In this document: in pieces, positions 56,901-64,000 of the stretch
Layout: each line of letters starts with the position of its first letter
How positions within the stretch are numbered: the stretch's first letter is position 1
NCBI RefSeq assembly: GCF_024713945.1
Contig: NC_134685.1
Span: 2,475,001 to 2,539,000 of the forward strand
Reading direction: 5' to 3'
DNA: 64,000 bases
DNA from: Dermatophagoides farinae
Lineage: Eukaryota > Arthropoda > Arachnida > Sarcoptiformes > Pyroglyphidae
Position numbers and translations under genes: made by a program
The notes under the pieces: model-generated
The model's database searches: none
Seen by the model: only the letters and a program-made list of their open reading frames with translations
What the model was told of the DNA's origin: nothing

Positions 56901-57999
56901 TGATGATTGATAGATGTATCCATTTTATTGTTGGGGATTGGATACACATAAACACAACCAGTATGAATATGAACGAAGACGAAGGTTAACAATTTGTGGT
57001 TTTGTTTGTTTGTTTTTTTTCTCTTTCAAAAAAAATAGAAAATAGAAACGATGCAAACATCGAAGGCCAAGATGTATAATTTGCTTCAGGTCAAAGGTCA
57101 GTGCAAATTTTTTTTTCCTTTTTTAGAAATACGAAGCCGATTATCATTTGATTTGAAAAAAAAAAATTCTCTTTGGTCATCATCAAGGCAGAAAAAATTC
57201 AAACGAAAAAAGAAAAACAATCTGTACTCACCATTTGTACTAGTTGTTCGAATCGATTATGAAATTTTTTCAATTTTTGTTTCGTATCATCATCAGCAGC
57301 AGCAGCATCGATGTCATTATCATCTTCGATGATGAAATCAATTTCATTTTTATGTTGCCGTAATTGCCATTCATCAATTATATCGGATATTAATTGATCA
57401 AATGATTCTTGTGCTACAATAGAATTATCATCATCATCATCATCATCAATCGATTGTGGTTGCCATTGATGATTAGAAATGATTCTAGATTCAAGTAATG
57501 AATATTTTTGTTCCAATTGATCAATACGATTCCTTAGATGATTAAATGAATTGAATGATATTGTTGCAATGATTATTATAATCATAATAAAAAATGTTAT
57601 TATCATTGCCATTGATGATAATGATGATGATGATGATGATGAAGATTTACAAGAAGACAATTTATTATTATTATCATTTGGTTGATAATCCCGATTCTTT
57701 CTATTATTATTGAATGAAGATTTCGATGGACTAGATGATGTTGGCGATGGCAATGATGATGATGTTGATGATGGTCGTAATAATGCTGATAATGGTGGTA
57801 ATTGAAATCTAAATGATGATAATATATTATTACGTTGTTTATTGTTGTTACCATTATTGATCAATAATGGATCGATTGAATTCTGACGTAATTTTGGTGA
57901 TGAATTGTCATCATAAAGATGACGATTACTACCATCACCACCACCACCGCCACCACCTTCATCATCATTATTCGAACGTTGTTCGATTGTTGGTCGCAT
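44915..57999 (-). CDS. Membrane-associated collagen (MACIT; type XIII/XXIII/XXV-like)
   Basis: 24 exons, all phase-matched, 803 residues: 57999-57232, 52303-52033, 49372-49320, 49228-49202, 49055-49020, 48908-48846, 48641-48573, 48357-48304, 48178-48080, 48014-47934, 47602-47515, 47451-47408, 47310-47230, 46598-46580, 46512-46495, 46405-46388, 46321-46295, 46141-46002, 45945-45901, 45810-45718, 45434-45399, 45338-45288, 45223-45143, 45064-44915. The first exon codes a disordered cytoplasmic head, one transmembrane helix ([18 protein letters not shown]) and a coiled coil; no signal peptide, so type II. Exon 2 has a furin-type RFRR site before EAILPS and ends CICPPG, running into [10 protein letters not shown]. 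Gly-X-Y blocks are broken by non-collagenous parts (exons 6-8, 11, 18). The end block [19 protein letters not shown] is typical of MACIT collagens. Such proteins act in cell-matrix adhesion and axon/synapse development (C. elegans COL-99). The head is longer than in vertebrates. An Arg-rich tail is unusual. Confidence 0.9.
45854..45866 (-). promoter_or_regulatory. CTCF-like motif in a collagen intron
   Basis: On the minus strand the site reads CAATAGATGGCGC, sharing AGATGGCGC with the site at 7853-7866. The first bases deviate from the CTCF consensus. It lies in the intron between exons 19 and 20. Confidence 0.25.
46187..46275. mobile_element. Candidate piggyBac-like MITE remnant in a collagen intron
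   Basis: TTAA (46187-46190) is followed by CCCATTCACGA; the right end has TCGTGAATGG (46262-46271) then CTCAA. The termini pair perfectly over 10 bases (CCATTCACGA/TCGTGAATGG), with further nested pairs CCATA/TATGG (46205-46209, 46252-46256) and GGTCT/AGACC (46221-46225, 46232-46236). TTAA adjoining CCC termini is the piggyBac pattern; the right TTAA would be decayed. It lies inside the intron 46294-46142 and could fold as a hairpin in the collagen pre-mRNA. Confidence 0.45.
46322..46387 (-). repeat. Duplicated collagen intron, copy A
   Basis: This 66-base intron (between exons 16 and 17) matches the intron at 46513-46579 with four substitutions and one indel by eye, about 94% identity. Similarity continues into the downstream exon start. 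It shows a recent tandem duplication of about 191 bases. Confidence 0.85.
46513..46579 (-). repeat. Duplicated collagen intron, copy B
   Basis: A 67-base intron between exons 14 and 15, near-identical to copy A at 46322-46387. The exons it separates are the very short 19- and 18-base Gly-X-Y exons. Confidence 0.85.
49373..52032 (-). other. Collagen intron 2
   Basis: 2.66 kb of simple-repeat-rich intron: (CA)n at 49557-49578, (ATC)n runs, poly-A. Its first 57 bases resemble the duplicated introns A and B. No Gly-X-Y exon with matching phase was found inside it. Confidence 0.6.
51976..52032 (-). repeat. Third partial copy of the duplicated intron
   Basis: The 5' end of collagen intron 2 shares two blocks with copies A and B, namely GTGTGCAAATATAAA and TTGAAACAAACATAAA on the plus strand, in the same order and at the same distance from the GTAAGT donor. 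The acceptor seen in A and B (TTTAG) is here TTTTG. Confidence 0.7.
52304..57231 (-). other. Collagen intron 1
   Basis: A 4.9-kb first intron with a GTGAGT donor and CTACAG acceptor. It holds simple repeats only: (CA)n at 53341-53364, (GAT)n/(ATC)n and poly-A/T. No other exon or nested gene was seen. Confidence 0.6.
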
Positions 58000-59025
58000 T
58001 TTGGAATTTTTCTTTATTCTTTTTGCTTGTAAGAAAACAAACAATGGATCACATGGTCCAGTAGAATTTTTTGAAAAAAAATAAAACAAAAAACAAAGAA
58101 ACAAAAAAAATGCGGTAGACAATGGCGCCAAAAAAAAAAAAAAAAACACCAAACACACAGACACGTTGAAATAGAAATTCTTATTCGATTCGATTTTTGC
58201 GACAAAAAAAAAACTGCACACACACACACACACAGACCAGAATATTCGAAATCAAAAAACTGAATGAATCGGTAAATAGTTTTCGTCTCAGTATGATGAT
58301 TTAAGAAAAGTTTGAATCACTGCAAAAAAAAACTAATGATGATGATGAACGCTCGTTATATATTTGCTTTGAACTAAGAGAGTCACACCAACACAACAGC
58401 ACAAAAAAAAAAAAAAATTTCAAAAACTAAATTCAAAGAACAAGAAGAAATAAGACCGACAACGAAATGGACAGAAATGAAAAGATGGAAAAAAAAACTA
58501 GCTAGCTTTTAGCATTCCTGTGGTTTGTTTTTTTTTCGTTTCGAAAGAAGCCACCAACAACAACAACAACAACCACCACCACCACCACTATCAACAATGA
58601 TCCAGTGGTTTTTTTTTTTTGAAAAATTGATATCAGTCCGTTGTTGTTGTTCCATTCCGTAATACTATTCGTTCATCAAATTTGGGTTGTACCATTTTTT
58701 TTTATTTATCTGCCGCGCAAAGGTTTTTTTTTCGGGAAATAAAAAAAAATGTGTTGTGCACCACTGTAAATAAATTTTTTCATATCCACATACCACCACA
58801 ACACACACACACACATTATCTATTTTTGCTACTTCTACTACAAAAATGATAGTAGCATCAGTGGATGAAAGGAAAACAGAATTCACTTTGGTACATGCGC
58901 GTGTTTATATATATCTTTTATTGCCGAAAAAAAAACCTCATGCCAATTGGGTTTGGTGTTTGGATTTTTTATTTTTTTTTTTTTTGTTTATTTTTCATTC
59001 TGAATTTTATTATAAAATCAGAATA
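58000..59025. other. Divergent 5' region of the collagen and PIGV genes
   Basis: About 1 kb between two start codons facing away from each other. Both promoters should lie here. Simple repeats (CA, AAC, CCA) are present; no clear TATA box or known factor site stands out. An open frame reaching left from 59026 is AT-rich and non-conserved. Confidence 0.5.
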
Positions 59026-60593
59026 ATGCCATGGTCAAATGATAATAGAAAAAATTATTGGTCAATAATCATTAAAAAATGTATTCAATCACGTATTCAA
59101 TTGACAATTTTGGCCATTATTGCCGATCTATTCATACCGGATCATATGGCTGATGCATATCATAATGAATTGATCTATGAACATTTCAATAATTCCAAAC
59201 AAAATAAAAATGGATGGCTAGAAACAATGTTAATTATGGCCATGAAACCATTCACATCATGGGATGGTCAATATTTTATCACTATTGCCAATTATGGTGG
59301 CTATTATAATACTGATGAACAAATGTTGGCATTTTTTCCATTTTATCCATTAATAATACGAATATTTGCATCAATATTATCCACCATATTGTTGGTCAAA
59401 TTACATTGGATTACATGTATAATCATTTCTGCATATATTGTTAATATAATTTGTTTTTGTTTTTCTGCCTGTTTACTATTTGAATTAAGTCAACATTTTT
59501 TTTACCACAATCATAATAATGACGATGGCCATGATGATATCATGAATATTGTTAAATTATTCATCTATAATCCAGCATCAATATTCTTTACAGCTTGTTA
59601 TACAGAATCATTATTTACAGCATTGACATTGGCTGCATTTTGTTGTTTATATATTGGCCACAATCCATTCAATGCATCATTATTATTTGCAATGAGTGCA
59701 TTCACAAGATCAAATGGTAAACATTTTCAATGTTTGTGTCCCATTTTAATGCGTTTGTTTACATTTTTTTTTTTTGGTTCTTAATAGGATTCTTATCAAT
59801 TGGTTACATCATTTTCTATCAAATTTGCCATACTTGGCTTGAATATATGAATCATCCATGGCGAAAAAATTCATCGAAAATATTTTTGATATTGAAAAAT
59901 TTATTCAACACCATTATTTTTGTGATAATGATCATGTTACCATTTTTTCTATATCAATATTATGCATATAAATTATTCTGTAATTCTGAATCTATTCATC
60001 AACCACAATGGTGTAACTATTCTATTCCTTTATCATATCAAGCTATACAAGCTAAATATTGGAATATTGGCCTATTACGATATTATCAATGGAAACAATT
60101 GCCAAATTTTCTACTTGCCATTCCAATTCTTTTTGTTATTCTTTATTCATCATATGAATATTTTTATATAAATTTTAAATTCTTTTTATCAACACTGGTT
60201 TATAGACAACAGCGGAATATTTCAATGTTCATCGATTGTACACAAATGAAAAACAACAACAAGGACGACAAACGAAAAACTATCAATATAATTGGATCAA
60301 AACAATGTTTACCATTTGTTTTACATTCCATTTTTTTGGCCACATTCTGTATACTATTCATGCATATACAAGTATCAAATCGTTTTCTATTATCATCTAA
60401 TCCATGGCCATATTGGGCTATATTTCATCTTGAATCAATGAAACGAAATAATAAATTGTCATCACCATCACCATCGCCAACACTATTTACACAACACTTG
60501 AAAATAACAGCAACGATGATTCGTCAAATTTGGTTCATTGGTTATTTCATATTTGGAACCATTATGTTTGCCAATTTTTTACCATTTACCTAA
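59026..60593 (+). CDS. PIGV: GPI mannosyltransferase 2 (PIG-V)
   Basis: Two exons, 59026-59716 and 59788-60593, split by a 71-base intron inside a Gly codon; 498 residues, close to the human length of 493. Family marks: the luminal catalytic segment SWDGQYFITIANYGGY (Asp in WDG) followed by AFFPFYPLIIR; NPASIFFTACYTESLFT with the Tyr-Thr-Glu loop; SAFTRSNGFLSIGY across the splice site; and the C-terminal NFLPFT, matching the NFLPWT end of PIG-V. Many hydrophobic segments fit a polytopic ER membrane enzyme. It adds the second mannose, from dolichol-phosphate-mannose, to the GPI precursor. The start MPWSND is chosen over an upstream in-frame ATG at 58846 because the family N-terminus is short and the extension is low-complexity. 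AATAAA at 60709-60714 is the likely polyadenylation signal. Confidence 0.93.
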
Positions 60594-61024
60594 CACACAC
60601 ACACACACATACACACACACAAACAGACAAATACAAAATGTGAAATTTGTAAAAATCAAAAAAAAAAAAAAACAAAAATTCGTTACAATTTTATTTTGAA
60701 AACAAACAAATAAAAAAAATTCTTATTTATCATACACTTATGGGGGTGGGGGGAGAGTATATATTCTTTGTTTATTCTTATTTGTTCATAAAGTTCAATA
60801 CAATTTTGTTAAGAAGAATGAAAAAAAAATAAAGAGAAAAAAAACAACAAAATGATGTATGTGTTTGTGATGACTACACAAGTGTTATATTAAAAAAGAA
60901 GAACCAAAAAAAAAAAATTCTAAGAAAATGAATATAGTATGTGGTGATGGTGGTCATGATATAATAATAAAAAAAAAAACAAAACGAAAACATTTTGCTA
61001 TGATGCAGGAATTATCCATTGCAA
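60594..61024. other. Convergent 3' region between PIGV and the BED/hAT gene
   Basis: About 430 bases with both 3' UTRs: AATAAA on the plus strand at 60709-60714, AATAAA on the minus strand at 60776-60771, and a G-rich tract at 60741-60753 between them. Confidence 0.6.
60709..60714 (+). terminator. Polyadenylation signal AATAAA of PIGV
   Basis: Canonical hexamer 116 bases after the PIGV stop codon, followed within 40 bases by a G-rich tract that could serve as a downstream element. Confidence 0.5.
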
Positions 61025-64000
61025 TCAATTTGCAATTAAACTTGATGCGGCTGCTACAGCGGCAGCTGTAGCTACATTAAAATTATTATTAGTGGAATTT
61101 CGATTTTTTTGTTTTATCGATGTTGTTGTTGTTGTTGTTGTTGTTGATTGCTGCTGCTGTTGTTGTTGTTGTTTCAATGATCGTTTCAATTTTGCAAAAT
61201 CAAATTTTTCCGTTTGCCTATTATTATATTGAATGAAAAGAATTTTAAAAATTAAAATTTTTTCAAGAAAAACAGAAAAACTTACATATTACAATGTAAA
61301 AATAGCAACATATCATCAATATGACAATTTTTCGTAATTTTAAAACGTTCTCTTGTTGTAACCGATGCCGGTATTGATAATATCCATTTGGCTAATTGTG
61401 ATAATTTTGGAAATTCATTCGAATGTTCACGCCACCAATTCAATACAAAATGTTCAGAACAAGATGTTAACTGTACAGAAAGATATTTATCCACTTCATC
61501 TTGATCTTCATCAGAAAATATTTCCCATTCATCGAAATTTGATTTGGATTTATTTTTCATCATCATATTACCACCACCACCGCCAACGGTATTATCATTC
61601 GAAATGGATCCATCACATATTCCTAAACCATTGTTGTTATGATCATCATCATCATGATTATGACAATTACCACTATCATTTGAATTTTGACCATTTAAAT
61701 TATTCACTTGATTTGTACATTTAACTCTAGTTTGAATCAATTTTCTTACATCTTCATGTACTTCTTTCTGTTCATCTGATGTTAACATTTTTAATAAACG
61801 AAAATTTGGCCATAAAAATGTTGCTATCCTATGTAATGATTGCACTTCATAATGTTTATCCAGATTATCCATTAATGTTTGCCGAAGATTCTGTATCAAT
61901 TGATTTATATTTCGATCATCTTTATTCTCCTCATCATCGTCATCATTATCATCATCATCATCATCATTATCATCGTCATTTTCATCTTTAATTGATTCTT
62001 CTTCATCATCACCATTTGTTGTTGTTGTTGTTGTTGTTGTTGCAGTAGTTTTATCACCCGTATTATTATTCAATGAATCAAATGTTTCTTTTTCTTCATT
62101 TGAATCAGAATCTGATTCACTACTTGTATTAGTATTAGTATTAGTAGTAGTAGTAGTAGTAGTAGTATTCTTTATTTTTTTCGTTAATTTGGCATTAATG
62201 ATTCGTCTTTTAGTATTATTGTTGTTGTGATTATTATTATTATTATTATTTTTACTTTTATTTTGATGATGATGATGATGATTATTATTATTATGATGAT
62301 GAGTGATGCCAATAATATTATGAGTGGAAGATAAAACTTTTTTCAATTTATAAAAATACAACAATACATGACATAGTGTTGGATGATTTGAACATTGTCG
62401 TAATTCATTGGATGCAGCATGAAATGGTTCCAATAATTTGATCAATATGGCTATCAATTTAAAATCAATAGATTTCATATCATTCTTATCTTCAATCGAT
62501 TGGCTATTATCGTCGATCGCTTTTAATAGTTCATATTTACCAATCCAATCTACATCATATTGATTAGCTTGTTCAATTGTTGATTGTAAATTCAAACGAA
62601 TGGCAATTTCATGGCACGAATCGAATAGATCCAATAATGGATTCATAGAATCATCATTACAATTATCATTATCGGTAACAATGGCTAACGATTCCTCTAC
62701 CACTTTATCTACAATATGAGCCATTGAACTTAGACATACGGATACGCCACCAAATTGACCACCATGTGATACGAATGTAAATTTACTCAATTTCTTACGA
62801 TCTTGAAGTCCATAATCATCTAGGGTACGTGCAACAAATCGATTTATATCAACAACCATACCGGATGCTGAAAGAATTGCTTCAGTCAATTGCCAACGTG
62901 AATCAACATAATACACAGACATTATACAGGCATCATTATCCGAATCACAGACCAATGCAGAGCCTGGATTTTCCTCAAGATTCGTATTGACATCCGATCG
63001 AATACGTTCCAAACATTGTCGATATAATTGTAATTGATAGGATTGTAATTGTTCCAGATCAGGTGATTGTGCTGGCAGATGATTTAAACAAGATGATAAT
63101 GTTGTTGCAAGATTTAAAAGTTGTGGCTGTTGATATAATTGTTGTAAAACTTGTTGAGTACATAAACGAAGATGAGATTGCAATATAGCCCTAAATGAAT
63201 CACTAATTATAGATTGTAATGGTACTAATTCTTCAGCACAGAATTGTACAAGTCTTTCACGGAGATCTTGACGAATATGTTGTACATTTCGTTGACCATT
63301 CATCATTGTGGTTGTAGCCGTCGTTGTCGTTGATGATGATGATGGTGAATTATAGCCATTATTATTATTCGATGATGATCGTGGATGTAACATTGATTGT
63401 GATGATGATGATGACGATGATGATGATGAAGATGGTGATGGTGATTTTGTTGTCATTGTGACCGCTATACCGCCACCATTCGATATTAATGATCTTGCAT
63501 CCGTTGTATGATGATGAATTAAATGGCTATTACCAACAACACCATGTGATTGATTTTTAAATTTTTTCTTTGGTAATGCTGGATGTATGGTAATATGTGC
63601 TCCTGTTTGATTTGTTAACGTTGTGGTTGTTGATGGTGATGATGATGCTGATAATAATGTTGCTGATGTATCATTCAAATTTAAATGATTACCAACAAAT
63701 GATGATTGTCGTCCACCTCCTGTCATCGAGGTGGCAGCAGCTGAGGTTGGTAAATCTTTTTTCATTCGTTTCAACATTCGTGGTGTCGTTGAATCAGCAT
63801 CCGTTATATTGAATGTTGTATTACCACCACCATTCATTGAATTGGATCGATTATTATTCGTTGATTGTACTGGAATATTATTATTTGTTTTTGGTTTTCT
63901 ATTAGCTGGTGTTGAATTTGGAAATAATAAAGAAAAACAATGATGACGACGCATATGTGATGTACCGGTTATTTGGCCATGATAACGTGTTAAAAAATGA
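61025..64000 (-). CDS. BED zinc-finger / hAT transposase-derived protein, 5' end outside window
   Basis: Two visible exons, 63999-61286 and 61217-61025 (split Met codon), giving 968 visible residues; the start is beyond the window. The first visible residues contain GTSHMRRHHC, the His end of a BED finger. After a Ser/Thr/Asn-rich linker comes a hAT transposase-like body (RERLVQFCAEELVPLQSI, then IMSVYYVDSRWQLTEAILSA) and near the end the hAT dimerisation block (NWWREHSNEFPKLSQLAKWI, then LSIPASVTTRERF). Long Asn, Thr, His and Asp runs split the body. ZBED proteins such as DREF/ZBED1 have this order and act as DNA-binding transcription regulators. No terminal inverted repeats or target duplications are visible, and the gene has introns and a low-complexity Gln/Thr/Ala tail, so a domesticated host gene is more likely than a live transposon. 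Confidence 0.8.

Noticed and set aside
58846-59025. N-terminal extension of PIGV from the ATG at 58846
   Set aside because: The added 60 residues are Phe-rich, repeat-derived and unlike family N-termini; MPWSND at 59026 fits the usual length.

Overview
The window is AT-rich nuclear DNA of a small-genome arthropod, most likely an acariform mite (house-dust or scab mite type). The reasons are compact spliced genes with many introns of about 50-100 bases, GT-AG splicing throughout, dense (ATC/ATG)n, (CA)n, (GA)n and poly-A/T simple repeats, long Asn, Ser, His and Asp runs inside proteins, and a true Trk-family receptor (flies lack one, many other arthropods keep it). The species is an inference. 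No prokaryotic, viral, CRISPR, rRNA or tRNA feature was seen.

Ten protein genes can be supported, in order: (1) 1-2693 (+), 3' part of an M13 neprilysin-type zinc metallopeptidase, 9 exons visible; (2) 6534-7526 (+), intronless MID1IP1/Spot14 family protein; (3) 14607-19283 (+), Trk-like receptor tyrosine kinase, 10 exons; (4) 19706-20092 (-), SDHAF4, complex II assembly factor; (5) 21529-24112 (-), FMR1/FXR-family RNA-binding protein; (6) 27062-28643 (-), RUVBL2 (reptin); (7) 30130-33346 (-), DDIT4/REDD1 (scylla/charybde) family mTORC1 inhibitor, with a possible alternative first exon; (8) 44915-57999 (-), a membrane-spanning (MACIT, type XIII/XXIII/XXV-like) collagen rebuilt here from 24 phase-matched exons; (9) 59026-60593 (+), PIGV, GPI mannosyltransferase 2; (10) 61025 to beyond 64000 (-), a BED-finger/hAT-transposase-derived protein cut by the window end.

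The genes do not form one pathway; they are unlinked housekeeping and signalling genes. Genes 4-8 lie on the minus strand in series, genes 3/4 and 9/10 converge, and genes 8/9 diverge from a 1-kb shared 5' region. About half of the window is gene-free: 2.7-6.5 kb, 7.5-14.6 kb, 24.1-27.1 kb and above all 33.4-44.3 kb, where only simple repeats and a few short palindromic elements are visible.

The observations most worth following are: a tandem duplication of an intron inside the collagen gene with a third intron-like copy near exon 2; two small TTAA-flanked palindromes that look like piggyBac-type MITE remnants; a candidate alternative Arg/His-rich last exon of the collagen; paired loss of the Ig2 cysteines and an in-frame 54-base intron encoding a hydrophobic stretch in the Trk gene; phase-matched alternative first exons of the REDD1 gene; and a C-rich element shared by two 3' ends. 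No new defence or mobile system was found.
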